Positions 16,693 to 25,964 of a stretch of 64,000 nucleotides of DNA are shown here, one piece after another. Source of the stretch: Gammaproteobacteria bacterium. GTDB taxonomy: Bacteria > Pseudomonadota > Gammaproteobacteria > Pseudomonadales > Cellvibrionaceae. The notes under the pieces were generated by a model. The model was not told the origin of the DNA and did no database searches. It saw nothing but the letters and a program-made list of their open reading frames with translations. The translations under genes were made by a program, and so were the position numbers. The DNA lies in assembly GCA_021151835.1 (NCBI GenBank), contig JAGKWO010000023.1, positions 1-64,000 on the forward strand, written 5' to 3'. Position 1 is the first letter of the stretch, and every line of letters begins with the position of its first letter.

Positions 16693-18650
16693 TCTGGTTG
16701 TTTCCTCAGCTCGGCATCATACAAACGGGCGACAGCGAGATGCGCTTGTGCCAGGTAATTATTCAAGCGTTTTTCGTGTGCGGCCAACTGCGTATCAACC
16801 TGATCGCGTAAAACGCCGCTTTGCTGTTCAATCAATTGTTCAGTGTGTTGCAAATTGCTGTTCACTTCCTTGCGCAAACCATCCAGCCGGGCAATGGTTG
16901 GTTGAATGTCCACACTGGTGAGCGTTACTTCTTCAATACGCTGCCGTGTTGCTGCAATATTTGCCAGCGCACCATCAATTGTTTTTAATTCTGCTTGCTG
17001 CGCGGCGATATTTGCAGGAAACACCTGCGCTGCGCGCCAGAGCAAAATCCCTTTAAACATCGTTAAGCGGGTTTCTACATCGCTGGTGTTTTGCCCGGCA
17101 GCTTTCATTTGCTGGATGGTTTTTTCACCGCGTTCGATACGCTGGTAAAGCGCACGGGTTTCCTCATCAGCCAATGCAATATAATTTTCTTCGCTGGCAA
17201 TCGCCTGAATGCGCGCAGCAAGCTCATCGCGTTGCGCACTTAGTGCCTGTTGTTTTTTAATTAAAACATGTTGTGCTGTCTGTTGTTCCTGGCGGCTGCG
17301 ACTCGCTTGCTTTTCTACCAACAGCTCGCGGTAGGCATCCAGCTTCGGTTGCCATTGTTGCAACAATTTTTGCATGCGCAGCAAATCGCGCAAATCAAGC
17401 ACAGAGGTTTGAAACGCGTTTTTTGCGAATAATTCGCTCAGATAAGCTGAGCGGGTTTTGATAATGCTGGTTTTATCCAGCTTGAGCCAGTTTTGCCCAT
17501 CATCAGTAATGACGGCGGTAGGCGCACCTTCAGCGGTACCATCGCCACGCAATACTTTTTTTGCTTCGGCCGCAGAAAAAGCTTCACTACCGACCAATGT
17601 GAGCAATTCACCCTGGGTCAGGGTTGTGCGCATGTCGCGAATCAATTGGATTTCCCGCGCTAATAATTCCTCGGCAGATTGATACGCGCTAACGGCTTCG
17701 CCCTGCGCATCAAGTTTTTCGTACGCATAGGGAATAGCCAGCAGGGATTCCTGTACCGCCGGGTGCATCAAGCTGCGCTGACGCAATACTTGCCAGGGCT
17801 TGAGCGCTACATCGTATTCTTCCTGTGCCGCTGCTGCCCAGCCATAACCTAACAACGCTTGATTGGAAAAAGCGCCATCCAAACGAACTTTGGTAAATTC
17901 CTGGATAGCCGCACGGTATTTTTTTTCGGCGAGGTATGAGTAGCCCAGCGCAGTAAAGGCTTTATCCTGCAACGCCCATTGTTCTTTTTGGCGCGCGCGG
18001 TTATCGGAAATATTTATTTCTGATAACTCGGTAAAAAATTCCTGCGCACTTTTAAAATTCCCCGCGCGCGCATGCGCTGCACCCAGATTGTAAAGCGCGT
18101 AAGGATTCCAGCTGCGCAAATCGTCCAGGTCATCAACCGAGAGTTCGGCAAAATTATTGTTGCGGATACGAATGTTGAATTGCAGCGCTTGCATTTGCGC
18201 ACGCAGTGACGGTTTAAACGATTCGCTCACGCGCGCAAAACTTTGTTCAGCTGCGGCAAAATCACCGCGAATGTAATGTAATTTACCCAGGTAAAACCAG
18301 GCGGCATCGCGCACCGGTTGCGGGCGACGCTCATCTTGCAAAATAGTGGTGAATACGCTTTCAGCATGGCGTTGCATGCCAAAGGCCAGGCTGATGCCAC
18401 CGGCAATTAATTCGGGGTTATCACTGTGCCCTTGAATACCATTGCGCGTATCAGCGACCATCAGTTCAGATAATGCAGGAACGTAATCCTGTTGATAATA
18501 ATGAAACAAGGCAACACCGTAGCGTAAATCCGCTACCGACGTTTTCATTTTTTCCTTTGCTTGCGCTACGGGAATGAGGGCAAGGCCGGCAAGCGCAAAT
18601 GCCAGGGCTTTGCGCCGGAACCAATATGATGGGCGCATTACATTTGCCAT
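16689..18650 (-). CDS. Exported TPR and coiled-coil protein of the Agl/Glt-like operon
   Basis: 653 aa. A signal peptide (ALAFALAGLALIPVAQA) precedes TPR-like repeats in about residues 40-320 (AAWFYLGKLHYIRGDFAAAEQS, YSYLAEKKYRAAIQEF). From about 430 to the end the sequence is Gln/Glu/Ala-rich with heptad character and long coiled coils. The start overlaps the end of the first gene by 13 bp and its end overlaps the next TPR gene by 4 bp, so all are translationally coupled. It may span part of the periplasm between the motor and the outer membrane. I know no named homologue with certainty. Confidence 0.8.
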   Translation of the reverse strand: MANVMRPSYWFRRKALAFALAGLALIPVAQAKEKMKTSVADLRYGVALFHYYQQDYVPALSELMVADTRNGIQGHSDNPELIAGGISLAFGMQRHAESVFTTILQDERRPQPVRDAAWFYLGKLHYIRGDFAAAEQSFARVSESFKPSLRAQMQALQFNIRIRNNNFAELSVDDLDDLRSWNPYALYNLGAAHARAGNFKSAQEFFTELSEINISDNRARQKEQWALQDKAFTALGYSYLAEKKYRAAIQEFTKVRLDGAFSNQALLGYGWAAAAQEEYDVALKPWQVLRQRSLMHPAVQESLLAIPYAYEKLDAQGEAVSAYQSAEELLAREIQLIRDMRTTLTQGELLTLVGSEAFSAAEAKKVLRGDGTAEGAPTAVITDDGQNWLKLDKTSIIKTRSAYLSELFAKNAFQTSVLDLRDLLRMQKLLQQWQPKLDAYRELLVEKQASRSRQEQQTAQHVLIKKQQALSAQRDELAARIQAIASEENYIALADEETRALYQRIERGEKTIQQMKAAGQNTSDVETRLTMFKGILLWRAAQVFPANIAAQQAELKTIDGALANIAATRQRIEEVTLTSVDIQPTIARLDGLRKEVNSNLQHTEQLIEQQSGVLRDQVDTQLAAHEKRLNNYLAQAHLAVARLYDAELRKQPE

Positions 18651-19168
18651 TGCTTGATTTCAAATTCAGGTTGCAACTGCGCAGTGGAATCAATAATTTT
18701 CAACTCCAGGACAATCGGCTCCTGACTTTTGGTCACCACCAGCTTGGCGCCACGCTTGTAATCTTTTTGCGGGCCCCGGCCGGTAAAAAAAGCGCTGATC
18801 TCGTGCTCGCCCGCTTTCAAATTGCCCACATATAACCGCTGCACACCGCCGCGAAATAACGCGTTGGTTTGCTTATCGGTGTAGAGTTCACTGGCAACCA
18901 ATTGATTGTCTATTTCAAGCTTGATCGCATCCAGCGCAAAAAAAGCACCAAGATCCATAGAGACATAAACGGCAACCTGGGTGCTGGCGGGATAAAGTAA
19001 ATCCTCTTCCAGAATTAATAAATCGCGGTTGAGGGTAAGCACAGACTCTTTGAGTGATTCCACTTTGCCAGCAGACTCTTGCGCCAACACCCCGCTACTC
19101 GCCGGGATACAACTTAATAATGACAACAGCGCAGCCAGGCGCAGCCAATGGCGCAAGGGTTGATTCAT
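18638..19168 (-). CDS. First gene of the Agl/Glt-like operon: exported beta-rich protein
   Basis: 176 aa with a signal peptide (LRLAALLSLLSCIPASSGVLA). The mature part looks like a small beta-sandwich (DAIKLEIDNQLVASELYT, VQRLYVGNLKAGEHEISAFFTG), similar in feel to PEGA/Ig-like modules that bind envelope components. I chose the ATG at 19168 because it has a good GGAGAA ribosome site and starts the signal peptide; the ORF upstream to 19228 has no export signal of its own. The 271 bp upstream of it, up to apbE, must hold the operon promoter. Function unknown. Confidence 0.75.
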   Translation of the reverse strand: MNQPLRHWLRLAALLSLLSCIPASSGVLAQESAGKVESLKESVLTLNRDLLILEEDLLYPASTQVAVYVSMDLGAFFALDAIKLEIDNQLVASELYTDKQTNALFRGGVQRLYVGNLKAGEHEISAFFTGRGPQKDYKRGAKLVVTKSQEPIVLELKIIDSTAQLQPEFEIKQWQM

Positions 19169-19439
19169 AATTTTCTCCGGATTTATGCAAGCGCCTGACG
19201 CACTGCTTTTGTTGTAGCAATCACTCACTTAAATCATTCTAGAAGCCAATCCTGATCCTGAATGTGACACTGAGCACAGTTGATCTGGCGCTTGAGTGAT
19301 TTTTTTTGGGCGGTGATCAAACCCTACGCAAAAGCGACAAAGCTGGTCAATCATTGCCGTTATTGAGTAAGGCAAAATGTCGATAGCAAACAAAGCTTAG
19401 ATGGTTTTTGGCGCCGGACAAGTTCGCAGCGCCAGGAGT

Positions 19440-20423
19440 TTATTGCGGGGGAGTAAGGCCGTTGCTGTAAAGCACTTTGCCTTTTTCGGTAATGATGACA
19501 GCATCAAAACCGGGCAACTTATTGATAATCGCCAGGCCTTGCTCCGGCCCTTTGATAAAGACAACTTTCGATAACGGGTCAGTATCAAAACCGGCAGGCC
19601 CGAGGATGGTCACGCTGGTAACGCCGTGGGCAGATTTGCCCGTGCGCGGGTTGATAATGTGATGCACGCGCTCGCCAGTTACCTGATCGATAAAATAGCG
19701 CTCATAATCACCTGATGTTGATAGCGAAACATTTTCCAGCGGCAAGGTTACTGCCACTGATTCTGCGCGCGGATTTTTTATGCCTACCAACCATGGGCGC
19801 CCGAGCCGATCGCCAATCACCCGGCTATCACCACCCGCAGTAATGTTCGCGTGTTCAACGCCAAATTTTTTCAATACCGCCAACGAAGTATCCACGGAAT
19901 AACCTTTGGCAATTCCGCCCAGGTCCACATAAACCCGCGGATGCTCAAACCATACGGTATTCGCTTTGGCATCCAGGTGAATAAACCGGTAGTTAATTAA
20001 TGGCAGCAATTCCTCGCGTTGTTGTTCGCTCGGTTTTAATTTTTTGCGGTAATCGTAATAGCGCGCAAGAGAAGCAAAGGTCACATCAAAAGCACCGTCA
20101 CTCAGGCGACTGTAATAAAGCGCCTTATCGAGGATCGCAGTTAGCTCGGGGGATATTTTTAACGGGTTTTCAGCGTTGGCTTTGGGCGCTAATTGATTTA
20201 GCCGATAAAGTTCACTGGTTTCAATATAGGGACTGAAATGCGCATCAATACGGCGCATTTCCGCCATTACCGCAGCGATGGCCTGTTCCGCTTTGGCGTC
20301 ATCTTCCAGCCACAGGATCACGCTCACATTGGTGCCCATAATACTCTGGCTATCGGTATGCCATTTGGCCCAGCCCGATGAACTGGAAAGTAGCAGCAAA
20401 AAAAACAGCGCGAACCGTTGCAT
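19440..20423 (-). CDS. apbE: ApbE, FAD:protein FMN transferase
   Basis: Attaches FMN covalently to Thr/Ser of target flavoproteins in the periplasm, using FAD and Mg2+. The 327-aa protein has a cleavable signal peptide (LFFLLLLSSSSGWA) and no lipobox. Family motifs are present: SIMGTNVSV near the N-terminus, VDLGGIAKGYSVD, ITAGGDSRVIG and HHIINPRTG. The start lies 2 bp after the gspN stop, so it is the last gene of the type II secretion operon. No flavinylated partner (RnfG, NqrC or FMN-bind protein) is encoded in the window. Confidence 0.9.
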   Translation of the reverse strand: MQRFALFFLLLLSSSSGWAKWHTDSQSIMGTNVSVILWLEDDAKAEQAIAAVMAEMRRIDAHFSPYIETSELYRLNQLAPKANAENPLKISPELTAILDKALYYSRLSDGAFDVTFASLARYYDYRKKLKPSEQQREELLPLINYRFIHLDAKANTVWFEHPRVYVDLGGIAKGYSVDTSLAVLKKFGVEHANITAGGDSRVIGDRLGRPWLVGIKNPRAESVAVTLPLENVSLSTSGDYERYFIDQVTGERVHHIINPRTGKSAHGVTSVTILGPAGFDTDPLSKVVFIKGPEQGLAIINKLPGFDAVIITEKGKVLYSNGLTPPQ

Positions 20424-20425
20424 AG

Positions 20426-21214
20426 TTAAAGGTTCATATCCACGCGGTAATGGCTTTTGCCCTGTTCATCAACGCGATCCTGTTGTGCAAACATGGACAA
20501 TACATCGCGCGCATTGGCGGAATCAAAAAATGCCTGGGGTGCAGCGAGTTCACCGGAGACACGGCCACCGCTTGGTGCAGCCAACTCGATTTGCAAATTC
20601 ACATCGACCGGGCCTGACAGGTTAAAGAACCTGGCCGAAATACCATTGCTGCCGTTATCCGTTAATTCGGCGGCGAAGCTGCCAATATCCAGCCAGTTTG
20701 AACCGGTATTAATGCGCGCATTATTCCAGGTTACATTACCTTTAAGCTTAAGCAGCGTATTGCCGCGCAATTGCAATTCATCGACATGGCCAGAAATCTG
20801 GCCCTGGATGGGCACCGGGATTTTTGCTTGCAGCAACGAAGACGGAACAGAAAAATTGGCATCATGCACTTGCACTTCACCGTTGGCGCTGGCGCAAACT
20901 TCACCATCAAATTGCTGGATGGATAATTTGGTTGTCACATCCGCGCAGCGGGTAATTAGTGAAAACGGACTTAATTTCCAGCTCAATTGCCCCAGCGATT
21001 GCTCCTGGCCACCAAGCTGCAGGCTGGCGAGGCTGGCCTTGCCATTCCATACACTGCCTGTTACGCCGCTCATCGCCAGACCAGTTCCGCGGGTTAACAC
21101 CCAGGCGCCCCAGGTAGCGGGAATATTGCTGAGCACGAAAATTAAAAAAAACAACACGCCCAACCCAATCCACAGTTTTTTATGGGCTTTCAATAAATCA
21201 GGAAAAGTGCTCAT
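20426..21214 (-). CDS. gspN: Type II secretion protein N (GspN)
   Basis: 262 aa with one N-terminal membrane anchor (WIGLGVLFFLIFVLSNIPATWGAWV) and a periplasmic beta-rich domain related to the LptA/AsmA-like fold. Many T2SS loci lack GspN, and it is not always essential for secretion. I chose the ATG at 21214 because the longer frame to 21334 runs back into gspM. It follows gspM by 40 bp and abuts apbE. Confidence 0.85.
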   Translation of the reverse strand: MSTFPDLLKAHKKLWIGLGVLFFLIFVLSNIPATWGAWVLTRGTGLAMSGVTGSVWNGKASLASLQLGGQEQSLGQLSWKLSPFSLITRCADVTTKLSIQQFDGEVCASANGEVQVHDANFSVPSSLLQAKIPVPIQGQISGHVDELQLRGNTLLKLKGNVTWNNARINTGSNWLDIGSFAAELTDNGSNGISARFFNLSGPVDVNLQIELAAPSGGRVSGELAAPQAFFDSANARDVLSMFAQQDRVDEQGKSHYRVDMNL

Positions 21215-21254
21215 AGGATTTTTATCGGTCCCGGTTAACAAGAACAACGTAATA

Positions 21255-21734
21255 TTACTGCGCTTTTTGCAAACGCAAATTGACAGTGACCTGACCCGGG
21301 TCATTGGTGGAAGCCAACGATAAATCCGTAACATTCACGCCTTGTTTGTATTCCATGTCGTAAAGCCATTGCATCAAGGGTTCATAGGCAGCGCGATCCA
21401 GGCGCACCCGCACTTCACCATTCGAACCAGGTTGCAACCCGCTCATTTGCAAGCCATTGGCGCGCAGGCTGGAGTCAATTAAACCATTGATATTTTCACC
21501 GGCGTTGGCTGAACCCTGCGCGCGTAACTGTTGTATTTGCGCAGCAAGAATTTGTACCCGGCCGAGGGTTTGGGTAGAGCTGGTGTTCGCCAGGTAAAGT
21601 TGATCACGCTTTTTCTGGATCGGTGTTAACACCAATAGCCATACCAGATAAAGCACTACGACAACGCCGCAGCCGAGAATCAGCATTTGTTCATGGCGGC
21701 TGTATTTATTTAAAAAACTCAGTATTTGATTCAT
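21255..21734 (-). CDS. gspM: Type II secretion protein M (GspM)
   Basis: 159 aa inner-membrane platform protein. A short cytoplasmic tail and one membrane helix (MLILGCGVVVVLYLVWLLVL) are followed by a periplasmic ferredoxin-like domain. GspM pairs with GspL, whose gene lies 37 bp upstream. Length and topology are normal. Confidence 0.9.
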   Translation of the reverse strand: MNQILSFLNKYSRHEQMLILGCGVVVVLYLVWLLVLTPIQKKRDQLYLANTSSTQTLGRVQILAAQIQQLRAQGSANAGENINGLIDSSLRANGLQMSGLQPGSNGEVRVRLDRAAYEPLMQWLYDMEYKQGVNVTDLSLASTNDPGQVTVNLRLQKAQ

Positions 21735-21771
21735 GGTTTCTTCCGCGATGATTCGATGGGTTAATCATCAA

Positions 21772-23046
21772 TTACTGTGGATTTTTGGTAATTTTCAAAC
21801 GCGCGGTTTGCACATTACCCTGCGCATTGGCACTGAGTACCTCGGCGTTGAAGCCCTGGGTGCGGATATTCTGCGCCAGGGTCTCAAAGGTCGCGAAACT
21901 ATCGGCCTGCACGTTAATATTCAACTCGCCAATTTCACCGACGTAAGCAATTCCTTTAACACTGACATTAGGTACGGATGACACTTGCGGCAGCACTACC
22001 ACCAGTAACTCCATCACCCGGCCGGATCGATCCGTCGGTTGCAACTGGTTCAGGGCGGTGGTCAATTGTTTTTCAGGATCAACGATTCGCCCCTGGGGAA
22101 TCGCTGCGCGCGCGGCGTTTTCGATCTGTTGGCGGATCTTCAGATTTTCATTGCTGAGTTTGTGGATTTCAAAAAAGAGTACGCCAAGATAAACCGCTGC
22201 ACACACACCGGCAAAAATCGCCACGGATTTCCAGATTTTCCACCACCGCTCGATTGGTAACCGCTGGGAAAATTCGCCCTGGCAAATATCAATGGCACTG
22301 CTGCCATAATCCAGTGACCAGGCGTCAGCCAGTACCTGGTCTTTAATTGAACCTTGCAATTCGGCGGGCACCAATTCAACGAGCTTCGCCAGATCTTCTT
22401 CAGTCGCGGCACGCAGGTGCAACTCCGGTAAACGATCTACACGCTCTTGCGAGGTAAGTAACAACGACAATGCCATGCGGGCATGCGACTCTGCGACGCT
22501 AAAACCCAATGTGGGCGCATAACGCAGGTAGAACTGGCCGTCGTACAGGCCCAGCGACCAGTGATTATAGGCATCGCTCAATGCCTCCTGGGCGCGGGGT
22601 AAAATCAGCGGCGCAGACCAGCAGCGCGTGACTTCAATCCCTAATGCAGCCAATTCCGCAAACACGGCCTGCAGCCAGGTTTTATCGGTATACGCCACAA
22701 CAACCCGACCGTCTGCCGGGGTTCCCAACGCGAAATGCAAATCCTCTACATCGCCGATAACACTCTCTTCAAGCTGGAATGGCAACAGGTTGCGCAAATG
22801 CTTTTTTTCTTTTTCGCTGTATTCCAGCTCGCGGGTTCCGACACTGTTGCCCGGTAAAATCAGCCAGGTAGATTGGCTGCCGGCCGCGCGCTCGCCCAAT
22901 GCTGTGCGCAAGGCTTCACGATCACCACTCGCGGCCGTTTCCGGTTGCGGATTACCGTCGCTGCCCAACCAGCACCAGCGGAACCAGTCAGCCAGGGTTT
23001 TGCCATCGGCAGATGTATTTACTGCGAGCACCAATTGCGTGGACAT
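21772..23046 (-). CDS. gspL: Type II secretion protein L (GspL)
   Basis: 424 aa. The cytoplasmic actin-like half (about 1-270) binds the GspE ATPase. One membrane helix (about 273-292, WKSVAIFAGVCAAVYLGVLFF) and a periplasmic domain that contacts GspM follow. An early Trp-rich segment (LADWFRWCWLG) is typical of pseudomonad-type GspL. The ATG is at 23046. Confidence 0.9.
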   Translation of the reverse strand: MSTQLVLAVNTSADGKTLADWFRWCWLGSDGNPQPETAASGDREALRTALGERAAGSQSTWLILPGNSVGTRELEYSEKEKKHLRNLLPFQLEESVIGDVEDLHFALGTPADGRVVVAYTDKTWLQAVFAELAALGIEVTRCWSAPLILPRAQEALSDAYNHWSLGLYDGQFYLRYAPTLGFSVAESHARMALSLLLTSQERVDRLPELHLRAATEEDLAKLVELVPAELQGSIKDQVLADAWSLDYGSSAIDICQGEFSQRLPIERWWKIWKSVAIFAGVCAAVYLGVLFFEIHKLSNENLKIRQQIENAARAAIPQGRIVDPEKQLTTALNQLQPTDRSGRVMELLVVVLPQVSSVPNVSVKGIAYVGEIGELNINVQADSFATFETLAQNIRTQGFNAEVLSANAQGNVQTARLKITKNPQ

Positions 23047-23113
23047 AATTTTGCTCTGATCAAATCACTGAATAGGTTTCATTATTAGTCGATGCGAACA
23101 CCCGTTGCCGGAA

Positions 23114-24253
23114 TTATTCAACCAGCTCGGTTTCCCCATCCTCATCTTCGTCTTCTTTTTTACGCACTGCTGTCGGCAACTCATATACATCATCGCGCTG
23201 AATCACCTTGAGCGTTGGGCGATTCTGGGGTGTTGTATCCCGTATCATCAGACTGCGCATACTGCGGCGCTGGTCAACCAACTGCACACTGGCATTTAAC
23301 CAGAAGAATTTGGTATTTCGATTTAATTGGTCAACGTTCTTGCCCGGAAAAGCATTTTGTATTGCGGCGGTATCGGCAAAGCCGGTTTCCGGGCGTGCCT
23401 TTAGCGCTTGCTGGGCGTCAGATTCCGACGCCGGCGACAGCGATCCCTGATCATTGATCGTCAATAACAGGTTGTTAATGCCTTTATCAACGGGGCTCCG
23501 CAACTCCATGGTGTTGATATTCATCCCCACCGCTCCTCCCTCTGATGATGGCAATACCGTCACAAAAGCCATGAGCCTCATGACCAGCAGGGGATTTTCA
23601 TTAAATCCCCTGACCAAACGCAACTCATCCAGGGATTTGAACGGTGCATTGGCGGGCAAATAAGGCTGCGGCATGCTCTGGTAATAATTGGACTCCGCCC
23701 CCCCCTGGCCCGACTCATTTTCGTCCGGGTCCATCCAGTCGACTATCGCTTCCAGCAGGTATTCCGCCTGGTCCTGCCCGAGGGGAATATCCGGGAATGT
23801 TTGCAACAGGCGAATAAAACGCCGCTGCTGTTCAGTATATCGTTCCGGGCTACCCACCGGTTTTTCGGGCGTAAAGTTGGTAGCCAGATCATTCAGATTC
23901 AACTGGGTTGTCGCATCCGTCAAACGGGCAATCCCCGATACACCATCATCCTCAATCGGGACTTCGCTGCCCCAGGGTTCACCCAGATAATCCTGTTGCA
24001 AGTCAATATCGGCAGTCGCAAACATCAACTTTGCAACCTCTTCAGTGCCTTCCAGGAATGCCCGGGCCTGCGCACCATGCCAACGGGTTTCGGCCCGCGC
24101 CAGGCCCAATTGGTATTGGGCGGCAAATTTAACGCTCAGGGCCGCTACCAGCGCCACTACCAGTAATACCAGCACCAGCACTGTACCTTGCTGGCCGGCA
24201 GGGATATTACTGCTGGGCCTGGAATTGTTCAGGCAACGCAAACAGGCGCGCAA
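23114..24253 (-). CDS. gspK: Type II secretion minor pseudopilin K (GspK)
   Basis: 379 aa, the large pseudopilin at the tip of the T2SS pseudopilus. After a 22-residue leader the prepilin segment QQGTVLVLVLLVVALVAALSV is followed by the large globular domain with paired helix-hairpin-helix-like repeats. The position after Gly has Thr-Val-Leu, and there is no Glu at +5, as is normal for GspK. The apparent start is TTG at 24253, giving a 47-bp overlap with gspJ. I see no ATG that would keep the leader, so the start is the uncertain part. Confidence 0.85.
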   Translation of the reverse strand: MRACLRCLNNSRPSSNIPAGQQGTVLVLVLLVVALVAALSVKFAAQYQLGLARAETRWHGAQARAFLEGTEEVAKLMFATADIDLQQDYLGEPWGSEVPIEDDGVSGIARLTDATTQLNLNDLATNFTPEKPVGSPERYTEQQRRFIRLLQTFPDIPLGQDQAEYLLEAIVDWMDPDENESGQGGAESNYYQSMPQPYLPANAPFKSLDELRLVRGFNENPLLVMRLMAFVTVLPSSEGGAVGMNINTMELRSPVDKGINNLLLTINDQGSLSPASESDAQQALKARPETGFADTAAIQNAFPGKNVDQLNRNTKFFWLNASVQLVDQRRSMRSLMIRDTTPQNRPTLKVIQRDDVYELPTAVRKKEDEDEDGETELVE

Positions 24254-24914
24254 TTGAACCGACTCCTTTAATCTTGATAGTAATTTCTATCGCCAGGGGT
24301 AACCCGGTAGCACCCGCGGTTGCATCCGGCCAATCTTGTACCCAGTCTTCAGTGAACTCGCGGCCTTCCAATACACTTTTACCGCGTGAGGTTACAGCGC
24401 CCTGGTGCAAAAACCGCAGCTGGAAATCTTCGACATCTTCCAATAATAACTGGTGAAAACCATCGTCCTCTTCCAGGTCGATATCAGACAACTGGCGATT
24501 ATATTCCGGCGCAAAATCGCGCCAGAGCTTGCCATCCAGAATCCGATAGCCGATCAATTGCAAATCACTGCGCGGCAGATTGGAAAAATTAACCCAACCG
24601 CGACGCTTGAATACCAGCAAGGTTTCATCGGCATCGGCCGCCGAGCCGTCCAGGGTTTTCCCCTGGAAAACCCAATTACGGTCATTGGTGCCCGGTGGCA
24701 CTATGTGGCGCAAATCGGCGGCGATCAGCTGCCAGGCGCGATCAACTTTATTAATATCGTTGAGTACTTCATTGGTCCGCGTTGCCCCCTTGTCGGCAGC
24801 ATCCAGCGATTGAAAAGCCATAACGGCGATAATCGCCGAGACTACCAGCGCAATCATGACCTCCAGCAGGGTAAACCCCCGCTGGTTAAAGTTGCTGGCT
24901 GGTTTCAGGATCAC
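24207..24914 (-). CDS. gspJ: Type II secretion minor pseudopilin J (GspJ)
   Basis: 235 aa. The type IV prepilin cleavage motif RGFTLLEVMIALVVSAIIAVMA has Gly at -1 and Glu at +5. The start is GTG at 24914 with an AGGG ribosome site, overlapping the end of gspI by 29 bp. It forms part of the pseudopilus tip complex with GspI and GspK. Confidence 0.9.
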   Translation of the reverse strand: MILKPASNFNQRGFTLLEVMIALVVSAIIAVMAFQSLDAADKGATRTNEVLNDINKVDRAWQLIAADLRHIVPPGTNDRNWVFQGKTLDGSAADADETLLVFKRRGWVNFSNLPRSDLQLIGYRILDGKLWRDFAPEYNRQLSDIDLEEDDGFHQLLLEDVEDFQLRFLHQGAVTSRGKSVLEGREFTEDWVQDWPDATAGATGLPLAIEITIKIKGVGSIARLFALPEQFQAQQ

Positions 24915-25374
24915 TGATATACCCTGTCAAAAGTGCCATTGCCGGCTTGTCTTCATCTACTGCGGTACGTCCCAGCGTTGGGCCATCCGCGACGCCGAGC
25001 AAGCGCACCGAGATTTCGACGCGCTTGAACCCCGGTTCAGGCAGGGTATCCATCGCAATGGTTTTTTGCTGCCATTGCCAACGCAACCCCGCGAGGTCTA
25101 CCGTCCCCGAATCCTTCTCCGGCACCTTGTAATCCGGCAGCCGTTTTTGCATTTTTTGTTGCTGCAACAGGCGAATCCGCGCCAGTTGGTTTTCCGCCAC
25201 CCAATAGGCGTAAGTCTTATCGCGAATAACCGCTGAACCATCCAGTTGCGTCATTATCAGCGTGATCATCGCCGGCAACGCCAGGGCAATAATCATGAGG
25301 GCAATCATCGCTTCCAGCAGCGTAAAACCACGCTCCCGTTGTTGTGATGGGCGCCCTCTCAGCGGTTTGTTCAT
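24886..25374 (-). CDS. gspI: Type II secretion minor pseudopilin I (GspI)
   Basis: 162 aa with the prepilin segment ERGFTLLEAMIALMIIALAL. It initiates the pseudopilus tip with GspJ and GspK. The ATG at 25374 overlaps gspH by 4 bp. The length is somewhat above the 120-130 aa usual for the family. Confidence 0.9.
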   Translation of the reverse strand: MNKPLRGRPSQQRERGFTLLEAMIALMIIALALPAMITLIMTQLDGSAVIRDKTYAYWVAENQLARIRLLQQQKMQKRLPDYKVPEKDSGTVDLAGLRWQWQQKTIAMDTLPEPGFKRVEISVRLLGVADGPTLGRTAVDEDKPAMALLTGYISDPETSQQL

Positions 25375-25943
25375 AAACCTTTGCGCTCCTCTTTAAGGCG
25401 CTCCTCTTCGTTGATCCAATGCAATTCACCGATCAGATCCAACTTGAACTTCTGGGTCTCAACCTCGTCATCCATATTGGCTTGGCTGGCAAAGATTGAA
25501 ATTTCCACTTCACCGGACGAATCACCACTGGGGAAAAATCCCATTACCGGATCCTGGTATTCCAGCTCGGGATCGTACTCCCATAACTCTTCGTCAATGG
25601 TGAATTCAATGGCCAGCCCCTCTGCAATACAGTGCGTTTGCAGTTCCGGTAATTCTTGCCACTGGCGATCGCGCACACGCTTCCAGGTGTAGCACCACTG
25701 CTCTTCCGTATCGATATCCTGCGCAGGGCGCAATTCGGCAAATAAGCCGTAGGTTTCGCCCTTCAATACCGCTTGCTCGGCCACATAGCTGGCCTGCAAC
25801 ATAAATTCTTCCGCTTCCTTGCGCGCATTATCGGTAGCGGCATTACCGCCTACCGCAATCGAAATCACCCCCACCGCCAGGCCGATGATAAACACCACGA
25901 CGATAATTTCGATCAGGGTAAAACCCTGCTGGCGGGGGCTCAC
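25371..25943 (-). CDS. gspH: Type II secretion minor pseudopilin H (GspH)
   Basis: 190 aa. A very short leader (MSPRQQG) is followed by FTLIEIIVVVFIIGLAVGVI, then an acidic globular domain. The start appears to be GTG at 25943. It lies 21 bp downstream of gspG. GspH links the tip complex to the main GspG shaft. Confidence 0.9.
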   Translation of the reverse strand: MSPRQQGFTLIEIIVVVFIIGLAVGVISIAVGGNAATDNARKEAEEFMLQASYVAEQAVLKGETYGLFAELRPAQDIDTEEQWCYTWKRVRDRQWQELPELQTHCIAEGLAIEFTIDEELWEYDPELEYQDPVMGFFPSGDSSGEVEISIFASQANMDDEVETQKFKLDLIGELHWINEEERLKEERKGL

Positions 25944-25964
25944 AACGGTTATCCGCAGGTAAAC

